This document shows positions 8,952 through 17,966 of a stretch of DNA of 64,000 bases, in pieces. Positions within the stretch are counted from its first letter, which is position 1. Each line of letters begins with the position of its first letter. The stretch is taken from positions 124,001 to 188,000 of the forward strand of contig NZ_JACXAC010000002.1 in NCBI RefSeq assembly GCF_014699055.1. Reading direction: 5' to 3'. The position numbers and the translations under genes are program-made. Under the pieces are notes generated by a model. That model did no database searches and was not told where the DNA came from. It saw only the letters and a list, made by a program, of their open reading frames with translations. This DNA comes from Hymenobacter armeniacus. Its GTDB lineage: Bacteria > Bacteroidota > Bacteroidia > Cytophagales > Hymenobacteraceae.

Positions 8952-11078
8952 ATGAAACGCAACTACGCTGCCCTGGCTGCCCTGCTGCTGAGCACCGCCG
9001 CTCAGGCCCAAGCGCCCATCAAAACCCTGCCGTACCCGCAGACGAAGAAGGTGGACACCGTGACCACCTACTTCGGCACCAAGGTGGCCGACCCCTTCCG
9101 CTGGCTTGAAAACGACCAGGCGCCCGACACCAAAAGCTGGGTGCAGGACGAGAACAAGGTGACGCAGAACTACCTGGCCCAGATTCCGTTCCGCGAAACC
9201 GTGCGCAAGCGTCTCGAAACGCTGTGGAACTACGAGAAGTACGGCGCGCCCTATAAGGAGGGCAAGTACACGTACTTCTCCAAAAACAGCGGCCTGCAAA
9301 GCCAGTCGGTGGTGTACCGCCAAGTGGGCAGCGAGGGCAAGCCCGAAGTCTTTCTCGACCCCAACACTTTCTCGAAGGATGGCACCACCTCGTTGGCCGG
9401 CCTGAGCTTCACCAAAGACGGCAGCCTGGCCGCCTACCAGATTTCGGAAGGCGGCTCCGACTGGCGCAAGGTCATCGTGCTGCGCACCGACACCAAGGCC
9501 ATTGTGGGCGATACGCTGAAGGACGTGAAGTTCTCGGGCCTGGCCTGGAAGGGCAACGACGGCTTCTACTACAGCTCCTACGACAAGCCCAAGGCCGGCA
9601 GCCAGCTGGCCGGCAAAACCCAGATTCACAAGCTGTACTACCACAAACTGGGCACCCCGCAGAGCACCGATAAGCTGATTTTCGGCGGCGAGAAAACGCC
9701 GCGTCGCTACATCGGCGGCAGCGTGACGGAAGACCAGCGCTTCCTCGTGATTTCGGGCGCCAACACCACCACCGGCAACGAACTCTACATCCAGGACCTG
9801 AGCAAGCCCAACAGCCCCATTGTGCAGGTGGTCGACAACGAGAAGAACAACGTCGACGTCATCGACAACGTGGGCAGCAAGCTCTACCTCTTCACCGACC
9901 TGGGCGCGCCCAACAACCGCGTGGTGACCGTGGACGCCGCCAACCCCAAGCCCGCCAACTGGAAAAACCTGATTCCGGAAACCCAAAACGTGCTGCACGT
10001 GAGTTCGGTGGGCGGCAAGCTCTTCGCCAACTACCTGAAAGACGCCACCTCGCTCATCGAGCAATACGACATGAGCGGCAAGAAGGAGCGCACCATTGCC
10101 CTGCCCTCGGTGGGCTCGGCCGGCGGCTTTGGCGGCAAGAAGGACGAGAAGGAAACGTATTACACGTTCACGTCCTACATCTACCCGCCCACCATTTTCA
10201 AGTACGACATCGCCACCGGCAAATCGACGGTGTTCAAGAAGGCCGGCGTGCAGTTCGACCCCAGCAAATACGAGTCGAAGCAAGTGTTTTACAACTCCAA
10301 GGACGGCACCCGTGTGCCGATGATTATCACCTACAAAAAAGGCTTGGTGCTGAACGGCAAAAACCCCACGCTGCTTTATGCCTACGGCGGCTTCAACAGC
10401 AGCGTGACGCCGGCCTTTAGCACCTCCAACATTGTGCTGCTCGAAAACGGCGGCATCTACGCCGTGCCCAACATCCGGGGCGGCGGCGAATACGGCGAGA
10501 AGTGGCACCTGGCCGGCACCAAGCTGCAGAAGCAGAACGTGTTCGACGACTTCATTGCCGCCGCCGAGTACCTGAAAGCCAACAAGTACACCGACACCGA
10601 CCACTTGGCCCTCTCGGGCGGCTCGAACGGCGGCCTGCTGGTGGGCGCCACCATGGCCCAGCGCCCCGACCTGGCCAAAGTGGCTTTCCCGGCCGTGGGC
10701 GTGATGGACATGCTGCGCTACAACCAGTTCACGGCCGGCGCCGGCTGGGCCTACGACTACGGCACGGCCCAGGACTCCAAGGAAATGTTTGAGTACCTCT
10801 ATAAGTACTCGCCCTACCACGCCCTGAAGCCCGCCAGCTACCCCGCCACCATGGTGACCACCGCCGACCACGACGACCGGGTGGTGCCCGCCCACTCCTT
10901 CAAATTCGCCTCGCGCCTGCAGGAAACCCAGAAGGGCGACGCCCCCGTGCTCATCCGCATCGAAACCAAAGCCGGCCACGGCGCGGGCCGCTCCACGGCC
11001 CAGGTCATCGGGGAGCAGACCGACAAATGGTCGTTCATGTTCCAGAACATGGGCGTGACGCCCTACCAGAACAACTAG
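8952..11078 (+). CDS. Secreted prolyl oligopeptidase (S9A)
   Basis: A 708-residue S9A peptidase with a signal peptide (MKRNYAALAALLLSTAAQAQ). It cleaves short peptides after proline and should act in the periplasm. The N-terminal part has the family hallmarks DPFRWLEN and YFSKNSGLQSQSVVY and then the propeller. The catalytic serine is in SGGSNGGLL (about residue 557), the aspartate in ADHDDRVVP (about 643) and the histidine in KAGHGAGRS (about 677), all in the expected order. The length is normal for the family. The frame is open from 8883, but the ATG at 8952 gives the signal peptide. Followed by the bidirectional terminator at 11105. Confidence 0.95.
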   Translation: MKRNYAALAALLLSTAAQAQAPIKTLPYPQTKKVDTVTTYFGTKVADPFRWLENDQAPDTKSWVQDENKVTQNYLAQIPFRETVRKRLETLWNYEKYGAPYKEGKYTYFSKNSGLQSQSVVYRQVGSEGKPEVFLDPNTFSKDGTTSLAGLSFTKDGSLAAYQISEGGSDWRKVIVLRTDTKAIVGDTLKDVKFSGLAWKGNDGFYYSSYDKPKAGSQLAGKTQIHKLYYHKLGTPQSTDKLIFGGEKTPRRYIGGSVTEDQRFLVISGANTTTGNELYIQDLSKPNSPIVQVVDNEKNNVDVIDNVGSKLYLFTDLGAPNNRVVTVDAANPKPANWKNLIPETQNVLHVSSVGGKLFANYLKDATSLIEQYDMSGKKERTIALPSVGSAGGFGGKKDEKETYYTFTSYIYPPTIFKYDIATGKSTVFKKAGVQFDPSKYESKQVFYNSKDGTRVPMIITYKKGLVLNGKNPTLLYAYGGFNSSVTPAFSTSNIVLLENGGIYAVPNIRGGGEYGEKWHLAGTKLQKQNVFDDFIAAAEYLKANKYTDTDHLALSGGSNGGLLVGATMAQRPDLAKVAFPAVGVMDMLRYNQFTAGAGWAYDYGTAQDSKEMFEYLYKYSPYHALKPASYPATMVTTADHDDRVVPAHSFKFASRLQETQKGDAPVLIRIETKAGHGAGRSTAQVIGEQTDKWSFMFQNMGVTPYQNN

Positions 11079-11104
11079 CCGGCCGCCCGACGGGGCCGCT
11101 TAAC

Positions 11105-11139
11105 AAAAAAGGTCACGCCCGATGGCGTGACCTTTTTTT
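11105..11139. terminator. Bidirectional terminator between convergent genes
   Basis: AAAAAAGGTCACGCC and GGCGTGACCTTTTTTT form a symmetrical A-tract/T-tract hairpin that can serve the prolyl oligopeptidase on the left and the pirin gene on the right. Confidence 0.9.
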
Positions 11140-11157
11140 GTGGTCGAGTGGCTCGGT

Positions 11158-12075
11158 TCAGGAAAGGGCCTGCGGGGCCGGTGACGAGCCCGCGGGGCGG
11201 CTTTTGTCCTGCGGCAGCGGCACAAACTCGGCGTTGTCGTTGGGCGGGAGGGCAATGCGGCCGGCCTGCCAGTCGGCCTTAGCCTGCTCGATGCGCTCGC
11301 GGCGCGACGACACAAAATTCCACCAGATGAACCGCTCGCCCAGCGGCTCGCCGCCCAGCAGCATCAGCGTGCTGGGCTCGCGGGCCAGCAGCACCGGGTC
11401 TTGCCCCGGCGTGAAAACCAGCAGCTGGCCCGCCGAGTACACGCGGCCGGCTACTTCCACGCGGCCCTTGGCCACGTAGGCGCCGCGTTCGGGGTAGCCG
11501 CGCGGCAAGCCGAAGCGGGCACCCGCCTGCAGCACCACGTGCAGGTAAAACAGCGGCGAATGCGTCTTAACGTCGTTTTTCAGCCCGAAGGCGTCGCCCG
11601 CAATCAGGCGCATCCACACGCCGGTGTCGGTGAAGATGGGCAGCTCCTGGGGCTGGTAGTTGGCGAAGGTGGGGGCCTGCTCTTCGTCGGCTTCGGGCAG
11701 GGCCACCCAGGTTTGTATCATTTCGAGGGCGCCGCCAGCCAGCGCGGCCGGGTCCTCAAACCGCTCCGAATGGGCAATGCCGGAGCCGGCCGTCATCCAG
11801 TTCACTTCGCCGGGCCGGATGATTTGCTGCACGCCCAGGCTGTCGCGGTGCGTGACCTGCCCGCCAAACAGGTAGCTCACCGTGCTCAGGCCGATGTGCG
11901 GGTGCGGCAGCACGTCGAGGCTGGCCATTTGCGTGGGCGCCACGTCCACCGGCCCGGCGTGGTCCATGAAAATGAACGGGCCCAGCATGCGCCGCAGCCG
12001 GTAGGGAAGGATGCGTTTCACGTCGAACCCCGGCGCCAGGGCGGCCGGGCGGGCATCAACTACAAGGTCGAGCAT
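11158..12075 (-). CDS. Pirin family protein
   Basis: A 305-residue double-cupin protein. The N-terminus has the pirin signature GPFIFMDHAGPVD and LPHPHIGLSTVSYLF, which supplies histidines of the metal site, followed by VTHRDSLG and GIAHSERFE. Pirins bind a metal ion and have been reported as quercetinases or as regulators; the role in this organism is unknown. The length is typical. It is transcribed leftward as a single gene ending at the shared terminator at 11105. Confidence 0.9.
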   Translation of the reverse strand: MLDLVVDARPAALAPGFDVKRILPYRLRRMLGPFIFMDHAGPVDVAPTQMASLDVLPHPHIGLSTVSYLFGGQVTHRDSLGVQQIIRPGEVNWMTAGSGIAHSERFEDPAALAGGALEMIQTWVALPEADEEQAPTFANYQPQELPIFTDTGVWMRLIAGDAFGLKNDVKTHSPLFYLHVVLQAGARFGLPRGYPERGAYVAKGRVEVAGRVYSAGQLLVFTPGQDPVLLAREPSTLMLLGGEPLGERFIWWNFVSSRRERIEQAKADWQAGRIALPPNDNAEFVPLPQDKSRPAGSSPAPQALS

Positions 12076-12120
12076 GGCAATGCAGCAGTTAAATTAGAAG
12101 CAATATCGCGCCGTGGCAGC

Positions 12121-14103
12121 TCATCGCACCAGCTCAAACCAGCCCTTGTAGCGGGTACCATCGGGCAGTTGGCAGAAGTAGTAATACACGCCGGGTACAT
12201 TGTTTTCGCCGTCGTAGGTATTGCGGTAGTTCGTTGACTGGTAAATCGGGCGGCCCCAGCGGTTGAAGATGGTGAGCGTGGCGTTGGGGTACTGCTCGAT
12301 GTTCTCAATCACAAACCGGTCGTTCTGTCCGTCGCCGTTGGGGGTGATGACGTTGTAGAAGGCCAGGCACCGGCTGTCGGGGCTGATGCGCAGGGCGCCG
12401 GTTCGGCACTGGGTGGAGTTCGGGGCTTCCACCCGCAGGGTTGTGCTGGCGCCTTTCACCACGTCCACCACCACGCTGTTGGTGCCCTGCCCGCTCACGA
12501 TGGTGCCCTCGTCGATGCTCCACTGGTAGGCCGCGGCCGGGCCGTCCACGGTGTAGTGTAGGCCGCTATTAGTGGCCCGGCAGTACACGTTTGGGCCCTT
12601 TATAATTGGGCCGGGCACTACCGTAACGGCCTGCGTAGCCGCCACCGTGGGGCAGCCGCCCGGGGCAATGCCCTGGGCCGCCACGGTGCCCGGGCCGCTC
12701 GTGGTCCAGGTCACCTGCACGGTGCGGCCGGTGGCGGGCCCCAGAACCTCGCCGCCGCGCACCGTCCAGCGGTACTGGCCAAACGCTGGCCCGAACGCGG
12801 TGTACGTGCCGGTGCTCTGCACGCAGCGCACCGAGTCGCCCCGCACGCGGGTCAGCGGGGCATCGCCCACCACGGTGATGCGGAACACGCCGGCGATGCT
12901 TTTGCTGCCGCACACCTGGTCCGAAACCGTGACCAGCACATCGTAGGGCGCGGGCCGGGCCTGCCCGCAGCCGGCCGTCAGGTGGAACGCGGCCGTTACG
13001 GTGCCGGTACCCGTGACGTCGACCGCGCTGTTGATGCTGCCGGGCACGCCTGCGCCGGGCTGGCCGTTCACGGTCGCATCGATGGGGCCGGCGCCGTCCA
13101 GCAGCACGCTGCGCACCGTCATCACGAGGGGCTGCAGGTCGGGGTCGGTGGCGGTGATGTTGAAGTCGAGGCGCTGGCCTTCGCGCACGGTGAAATCCTG
13201 CTGCGCCAGGCTGGCCGCACTAAATGCCGGAGCTTGATTGGGTGCGACCGAACAGACGCGGGCGGCAATTTGAATATCGCGGCGAACCGTGCTCAGCAGC
13301 ATTTCCTGGCCATTCACGACCCGGTATTCGGACACGTCGATGGCCAGCAGGAACACACCCTGGCGCTGGCTCACGTAGCGCGCCAGCCCGGTGCGCGCGT
13401 CCAGCGCCGCGTAGCCGTTGCTGCCAAACGGCCGGGCCGCGCTGTAGCCCGGCGCGTACGCAATGGAAGAGCCCAGGCCGTTGCTGTTGGGCGCCACAAA
13501 GGCGTAGCTCAGCCGGTCGCCGTCGGCATCGTAGGCGTTGTTGAGCAGGGCATTGGTGTCGCCCACGCAAATGACATTCAGGGCCGTGGTGGAGAAAACG
13601 GGGGAGGTGTTGGGAATAGCCGGCGGCGTCATGTCCACCGTCAGCGACATGGACTGCTGCGTCGGATTCTGAATGTTCGTGATGCCGGCGTTTCGGGCCG
13701 AGGCCGCATAAAAGGCCTGGTAGCCCTCACTCACCAGCGGCAGCTCCACGACGACGGTGTAAATGCCCAGCACCACCTCGGGCACCTGCACGGGGCAGCC
13801 CGGCACCGCGGGCGGCGAGATGCTTGTCATGCTGGTGTAGCCCACAGATTGCTGGGTGAGCACCGGCATGCCCGCGGCGCGCGAGCTCACCCCGATGGTG
13901 CTGGTAGCCCCCAGGTTCGACGTGGAGGCATTCAGGTAGATGCGGGCGGTAATCTGGTAGCGGTAGGGGGTTTCTCGGGAGCCGTTCGCATCCAAATATT
14001 TGTAGCTCAGCTCGCCACCTACCAAGTGGGTGGCAGCGGCCGGCAGGACGCTCAGCAGCCACAACAGCACACCCGCAATACTGCGTATGGAAAAGTTTGA
14101 CAT
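12121..14103 (-). CDS. Surface protein with T9SS type B (gliding motility-associated) sorting domain
   Basis: A 660-residue exported protein. The signal peptide is MSNFSIRSIAGVLLWLLSVL and continues PAAA, followed by THLVGGELSYKYLD, a start typical of large Bacteroidota surface proteins. The middle contains beta-sandwich/PKD-like segments, for instance YRWTVRGGEVLGPATG and YQWSIDEGTIVSGQG, each preceded by a cysteine-containing strand. The last 90 residues are the gliding motility-associated C-terminal domain: NVITPNGDGQNDRFVI, LTIFNRWGRPIYQS and GVYYYFCQLPDG. That domain directs export through the type IX system and surface attachment in Bacteroidota. The ligand is unknown. Shorter than most members of this class. 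On the coding strand TAGCTTTT lies about 30 bases upstream and may be the -7 box. Confidence 0.85.
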   Translation of the reverse strand: MSNFSIRSIAGVLLWLLSVLPAAATHLVGGELSYKYLDANGSRETPYRYQITARIYLNASTSNLGATSTIGVSSRAAGMPVLTQQSVGYTSMTSISPPAVPGCPVQVPEVVLGIYTVVVELPLVSEGYQAFYAASARNAGITNIQNPTQQSMSLTVDMTPPAIPNTSPVFSTTALNVICVGDTNALLNNAYDADGDRLSYAFVAPNSNGLGSSIAYAPGYSAARPFGSNGYAALDARTGLARYVSQRQGVFLLAIDVSEYRVVNGQEMLLSTVRRDIQIAARVCSVAPNQAPAFSAASLAQQDFTVREGQRLDFNITATDPDLQPLVMTVRSVLLDGAGPIDATVNGQPGAGVPGSINSAVDVTGTGTVTAAFHLTAGCGQARPAPYDVLVTVSDQVCGSKSIAGVFRITVVGDAPLTRVRGDSVRCVQSTGTYTAFGPAFGQYRWTVRGGEVLGPATGRTVQVTWTTSGPGTVAAQGIAPGGCPTVAATQAVTVVPGPIIKGPNVYCRATNSGLHYTVDGPAAAYQWSIDEGTIVSGQGTNSVVVDVVKGASTTLRVEAPNSTQCRTGALRISPDSRCLAFYNVITPNGDGQNDRFVIENIEQYPNATLTIFNRWGRPIYQSTNYRNTYDGENNVPGVYYYFCQLPDGTRYKGWFELVR

Positions 14104-14187
14104 AGCGGTTGGAAAGGGCAGTACGGTTAAAAGCTAACCATATCCCAAGCTAATGGTTAATTTTCAAACACTTTCAGTCCGTTCCAT

Positions 14188-15108
14188 TTGACAACTTCTT
14201 CCTCTTCCTCTAACGCCGGCCCCGTGGTGCTGGCCGGCGCCACCGGCGACCTAGGTTTTCGCATTGCGCAGGCGCTGCTCCGCCGCGGTGCCGCAGTGCG
14301 GGCACTGGTCCGTCCCGGCAATCTCAAGCCCGAAGCCACCGTGCTGCGCGACCTGGGCGCGGAGGTGTTGGAAGTTGATTTTGGCAGCGTGACGGCCCTC
14401 ACCACGGCCTGCGCGGGCGCGGCCTGCGTGGTGTCGGCCCTCTCGGGGCTGCGCGAGGTGATTGTGGACGGCCAGAAGCGCCTGCTCGACGCGGCCGTGG
14501 CGGCGGGCGTGCCGCGCTTCATTCCGTCGGATTTCTGCATCGACTACACCAAACTGCCGGAAGGCAGCAACCGCAACCTCGACCTGCGCCGCGAGTTCAA
14601 CCAGCGCCTCGACCAAGCCCCCATTCAGGCCACGTCCGTCCTCAACGGCATGTTCACGGACTTGCTCACCGGGCAGGCGCCAGTGGTGCTGTTCGGCCTC
14701 GGCCGGGTGCTGTATTACGGCGACGCCGACCAGCCGCTTGACTTCACCACCATTGACAACACCGCCGAATACACGGCCGCCGCGGCCCTCGACCCCAGTA
14801 CGCCGCGCTACCTGCGCGTGGCCGGCGAGGTGGCCAGCGCCCGCGGGCTGCAGCGCGCCGCCACCGAGGCCACCGGCCGGCCATACAAGCTGCTGCGGGC
14901 CGGCGGCCTGTGGGTGTTGGGCGCCCTCATCCGTGTGGCGCGCACGCTGGCGCCGGCCCCGGAGGAGGTCTTTCCGGCCTGGCAGGGCATGCAGTACATG
15001 CACAACATGTTTTCGGGCCGGCCCACGTTTGCCCACTTGGACAACGCCCGCTACCCGGACATTCACTGGACATCGGTGCGGGAGGTGCTGGCCGCGCGCC
15101 ACGCGTAG
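14188..15108 (+). CDS. NmrA-like NAD(P)-binding protein
   Basis: A 306-residue atypical short-chain dehydrogenase/NmrA family protein. The dinucleotide-binding motif is VLAGATGDLGFRIAQALL, followed by VRALVRPGNL and the family FIPSDFCIDYTKLP strand. Such proteins act as isoflavone-reductase-like enzymes or redox sensors; the substrate is unknown. No ATG precedes the dinucleotide fold: an in-frame stop lies at 14158-14160 and the only start-type codon after it is TTG at 14188, giving MTTSSSSSNAGPVVL. A TTG start is therefore inferred. The gene is divergent from the T9SS gene at 14103. Confidence 0.8.
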   Translation: MTTSSSSSNAGPVVLAGATGDLGFRIAQALLRRGAAVRALVRPGNLKPEATVLRDLGAEVLEVDFGSVTALTTACAGAACVVSALSGLREVIVDGQKRLLDAAVAAGVPRFIPSDFCIDYTKLPEGSNRNLDLRREFNQRLDQAPIQATSVLNGMFTDLLTGQAPVVLFGLGRVLYYGDADQPLDFTTIDNTAEYTAAAALDPSTPRYLRVAGEVASARGLQRAATEATGRPYKLLRAGGLWVLGALIRVARTLAPAPEEVFPAWQGMQYMHNMFSGRPTFAHLDNARYPDIHWTSVREVLAARHA

Positions 15109-15243
15109 AAATAAGCGGAGGCCGGTTGGAATAGATTCATCCGTAGGGCATTGGAAAAGGGGAGACAGCTGGTAAATGCTGAAATCAGTATCCCTCGGCT
15201 TGCTACTTGTCGTATATAGCCAATCACCCTCACCCCAACTTCG

Positions 15244-15891
15244 ATGAAAACGATGAAAGCAATTCCCGCATTTCTACTGGCCGGCGTGCTTGCCCTGAGC
15301 GCGGCGTGCAGCAGCACCAGCACCAGCGGCACTTCCGAAACGGCCACCAGCAGCGCCGCCGACGCCCAACCCGGTGCCGCCACCGTCCCGGATGCCAGCA
15401 CCGGCACCGCTGCCACCGACCCCAGCGCCGACGCCACGGCCTTCGTGAACACCTTTGCCACCATGCAGGACGCCGCATTCCTGACGAATGCCGCCAGCAG
15501 CGACATGCTCGAAATCAGGGCCGGCCAGATGGCCTCGCAGAAGGCCACCAGCGCCGACGTGCGCAAGTACGCCCAGATGATGGTGAGCCAGCACAACCAG
15601 TCCAGCCAAGAGCTCAAGGCCGTGGCCGCGCCGCTGGGCGTGAAAATGCCCGACACCATGCTGCCCGTGCACCAAGCCATGGCCGACCGCCTGCTGAACA
15701 AGTCGGGCAAAAGTTTCGACGAAACGTACATGGACCTCATGGCAAAGGCCCACCAGATGGACGTGGCCATGTTTGAGGTGAAGAGCAAAGCCGCCGAATC
15801 GCCCAACGTGCAAGCCTTTGCCACCAAAACGCTGCCCTTGCTGCGCTCGCACTATGACATGGCCAACAGCCTGGAGAAAAAGGCGAACTAG
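15244..15891 (+). CDS. DUF4142 domain lipoprotein
   Basis: A 215-residue protein with the lipoprotein signal MKTMKAIPAFLLAGVLALSA ending in ACSS, a Ser/Thr/Ala-rich linker to about residue 60, and a helical DUF4142 domain after it. The domain shows the family pattern DAAFLTNAASSDMLEI, the SADVRKYAQMMVSQHNQ helix with its conserved H, and the final helix with LPLLRSHYDMANSLE. DUF4142 proteins resemble a four-helix ferritin-like bundle; their function is unknown. They are frequent in stress-responsive loci of Bacteroidota. Single gene closed by the terminator at 15921. Confidence 0.85.
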   Translation: MKTMKAIPAFLLAGVLALSAACSSTSTSGTSETATSSAADAQPGAATVPDASTGTAATDPSADATAFVNTFATMQDAAFLTNAASSDMLEIRAGQMASQKATSADVRKYAQMMVSQHNQSSQELKAVAAPLGVKMPDTMLPVHQAMADRLLNKSGKSFDETYMDLMAKAHQMDVAMFEVKSKAAESPNVQAFATKTLPLLRSHYDMANSLEKKAN

Positions 15892-15920
15892 GCTCACAAC
15901 TCCCCGATGTGGGAAAAGCC

Positions 15921-15961
15921 AAAGCCCCGGTTCGTGCAGTTGCACGGGCCGGGGCTTTTTT
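15921..15961 (+). terminator. Terminator after the DUF4142 gene
   Basis: AAAGCCCCGG and CCGGGGCTTTTTT flank a short loop that itself contains the stem GTGCA/TGCAC. Confidence 0.9.
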
Positions 15962-15976
15962 GTGGCGGCCGGGCAC

Positions 15977-16023
15977 AAAAAAAAACGCCGCGAACCGGGC
16001 GCAGAGCCCAGGTTCGCGGCGTT
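15977..16023 (-). terminator. Terminator of the leftward T9SS cargo gene
   Basis: AACGCCGCGAACC and GGTTCGCGGCGTT form a 13-bp stem. On the minus strand it is followed by a run of T residues (the A-run at 15977-15985 on the plus strand). Confidence 0.9.
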
Positions 16024-16044
16024 GGCCGGTAGTGTTGCCGAAGC

Positions 16045-16719
16045 CTATTCGACCACCAAGCGGGTCGTTTGCACTTGGTCGGCGGTTTGCAGCTGCACCA
16101 GGTAGATGCCAGCGGCCAAGCCCTGCAGGGCCAGCTCCTGCTGCTGCGAGCCTACGCCCTGCTGCACCGGCGCCAGCTGGCGCACCGTTTGGCCCACCAG
16201 GTTCAGCACCTTCACCGAGGCGGTGGTGGCTTTGGCCAGGTCGTACACCACGCTCACGTTGCCGCGGGCGGGGTTGGGGGCCAGGGCCATGCGCAGCACG
16301 AAATCGTTGCTGGTTTTGGCCGCCGTTACTATCGAAAACGAGTAAGCCCCGGTCTGGCTGTTGAAGCGCACCAGGTAGCGGCCGGCGGTGGGGATGACGA
16401 TGTTGGGGCCGTCCTGCACGCCGGTGCCCGAGGGAAAGGCGGCGGCGCCCCAGTTGATGGTCCAGGCGTCGTTGGCCCGGAATTTCACTTCGTTCGAGCC
16501 CGTAGCGGCCGTCAGTTGCAGCGTAACGGTCCAGTCGTTGCCGCCGGCCACGGTGCGGGTCATGGGCGTCGAGGCGTCCCAGCCCGTCGTGTTGGTGGCC
16601 GTGCGGGGCGTAGCCGAGCCGATGATGCCCACCGTCGTGATGGTGGTTTGCGCCTTGCTCAGCGAGGCCGAGAGCAGGAATGCAAAAAACAGCGTGGCTT
16701 TAAGAGTAAAATTTTGCAT
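16045..16719 (-). CDS. Secreted SusE/F-like domain protein with T9SS type A sorting domain
   Basis: A 224-residue exported protein. The signal peptide is MQNFTLKATLFFAFLLSASL followed by SKAQ. Residues 25-130 form a small beta-sandwich like the outer-membrane starch-binding SusE/SusF modules (GGNDWTVTLQLTAATGSNEV, KFRANDAWTINWGA, GRYLVRFNSQTGAYSF). Residues 140-224 are a type A sorting domain (LAPNPARGNVSVVYDL, VKVLNLVGQTV, GIYLVQLQT). It is probably exported by the type IX system and held on the surface; carbohydrate binding is an inference from the fold. A perfect -7 box TAGCTTTG lies upstream on its strand (16765 to 16758). Confidence 0.8.
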   Translation of the reverse strand: MQNFTLKATLFFAFLLSASLSKAQTTITTVGIIGSATPRTATNTTGWDASTPMTRTVAGGNDWTVTLQLTAATGSNEVKFRANDAWTINWGAAAFPSGTGVQDGPNIVIPTAGRYLVRFNSQTGAYSFSIVTAAKTSNDFVLRMALAPNPARGNVSVVYDLAKATTASVKVLNLVGQTVRQLAPVQQGVGSQQQELALQGLAAGIYLVQLQTADQVQTTRLVVE

Positions 16720-16757
16720 GCGTATTGGGATTAAGGGTTGAGTAGGAATTTATGTTT

Positions 16758-16765
16758 CAAAGCTA
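16758..16765 (-). promoter_or_regulatory. Bacteroidota -7 box for the leftward T9SS cargo gene
   Basis: On the minus strand this reads TAGCTTTG, an exact TAnnTTTG match about 40 bases before the start codon at 16719. No TTTG is found at the expected -33 distance. Confidence 0.55.
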
Positions 16766-17028
16766 CAACGTCTTATAATTCAGTGTATGACGTTTAGAAA
16801 AATTTTATAGTCGTGTAATTCAGCACGTTTGCGCTAACGTTTGCGCAATGCCACGGTTTTTGGCGGTTTTTGGCGTCGGGCAAAACCGGCTTTTGGCCCC
16901 GGCCAGTCTCCGCCTATGCTCTTTTTTCAGGGCCAATCGCCTACCTGGCCACCATCGTTCCTACAGCAGCGCCGCTGCTTTACGGCGGCATCATTTTTCA
17001 AATGAAAACCACTATTTGAATCTTGTTC

Positions 17029-17060
17029 TTTGAAATGCAAAGTTCTTTTTAATACTTTTG
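17029..17060 (+). promoter_or_regulatory. Bacteroidota sigma-ABfr type promoter
   Basis: TTTG at 17029-17032 and TACTTTTG at 17053-17060 are separated by exactly 20 bases, matching the Bacteroidota primary-sigma consensus TTTG-N19-21-TAnnTTTG. Transcription would begin near 17065 and leave a leader of about 110 bases before the membrane protein gene at 17175. Confidence 0.8.
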
Positions 17061-17174
17061 TGTTGCACTCATTTACGCCGCACTGGTCGTTAGCCGGCAC
17101 CCGGCGGGGCAGGGGCAGACTGAGGGCGCCACCGGCCATTCACCCATCTTTTTTCACCCTTCATCCATACCAGC

Positions 17175-17753
17175 ATGTCTCTTTCCAAAAGCTTCCTTTT
17201 TGTGGCCCTGGCTACGGCTGCTCTGCTGCTCGTTCCCGTTGTGGCCATGCAGTTCAGCGCCGAAGTGCAGTGGACTTGGTTTGATTTTGTGGTGGCCGGT
17301 GGCCTGCTGTTCGGCGCGGGCAGCCTGTTTGTGCTGGTGGCGCGCCAGGCCACCAGCACCACCTACCGGTTGGCCGCCGCTGTGGCGGTAGCCGCCGGCT
17401 TGCTGCTGGTGTGGGCCAACCTGGCCGTGGGCCTGGTGGGCAGCGAAGACAACCCGGCCAACCTCCTGTACGTGAGCGTGCTTGCGGTGGCGCTGGTCGG
17501 GGCCCTTGCGGCGAGGTTTCGGCCGCAAGGCATGTCGCGGGCCATGTTCGGGGCCGCGCTGGCCTACGTGCTGGTCACCCTCATTGCGCTGTTTGTCTGG
17601 AAGCCTACCGGCGCGGCCGCCGAGCCCTCGGTGCACTTGGCAAACGTGCTGGTGGCCAACGGAGCTTTTGCCGCCATATGGGCCTTGTCGGGCTGGCTGT
17701 TCCAGCGCGCCGCCCACGTTTCGGGCACTGGCTCGCCCCGGCACCTGGCATAA
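17175..17753 (+). CDS. Hypothetical integral membrane protein
   Basis: A 192-residue protein with five or six hydrophobic helices: FLFVALATAALLLVPVVAM, FVVAGGLLFGAGSLFVLVA, LAAAVAVAAGLLLVWANLAV, LLYVSVLAVALVGALAA, AALAYVLVTLIALFVW and ANVLVANGAFAAIWALSGWL. The segment WANLAVGLVGSEDNPANLLY between helices 3 and 4 is reminiscent of small inner-membrane proteins of Bacteroidota with no known function. No enzymatic motif is seen. It has one of the clearest promoters in the window (17029-17060), so it is probably well expressed. A 21-codon frame starting near 17778 follows it but is not supported. Confidence 0.75.
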   Translation: MSLSKSFLFVALATAALLLVPVVAMQFSAEVQWTWFDFVVAGGLLFGAGSLFVLVARQATSTTYRLAAAVAVAAGLLLVWANLAVGLVGSEDNPANLLYVSVLAVALVGALAARFRPQGMSRAMFGAALAYVLVTLIALFVWKPTGAAAEPSVHLANVLVANGAFAAIWALSGWLFQRAAHVSGTGSPRHLA

Positions 17754-17966
17754 GTTTCCGCAGCGCCCACGCAAGGCCATGAACCTGACTACCCTCCTAG
17801 ACCGCCGTCATGCCCAGGCCCGGCACAACCGCCGGCTGCGGTAGTTCGCGGTGTTTTGCCGGGTGGCCCTGGCGGCGGGCTTTCTGCCGTCGGGGTTTGC
17901 ACCAAAGAGGCCAGCCGCTTGACCAGGCCCCCGGCGCCAAACCCCGCCAACTGGTGGGCAGCGGTT

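Larger units (their letters stand above)
16720..17174. other. Intergenic region with divergent promoters, no gene seen
   Basis: 455 bases between divergent genes, AT-richer than the flanks around 16740-16830 and 16990-17065. It holds the -7 box for the leftward gene (16758-16765) and a full promoter for the rightward gene (17029-17060). An open frame at 16848-17033 has no family resemblance or plausible start context and was not called. Confidence 0.6.

Noticed and set aside
17778..17843. 21-codon frame after the membrane protein gene
   Set aside because: Too short, no promoter or conserved context recognised.
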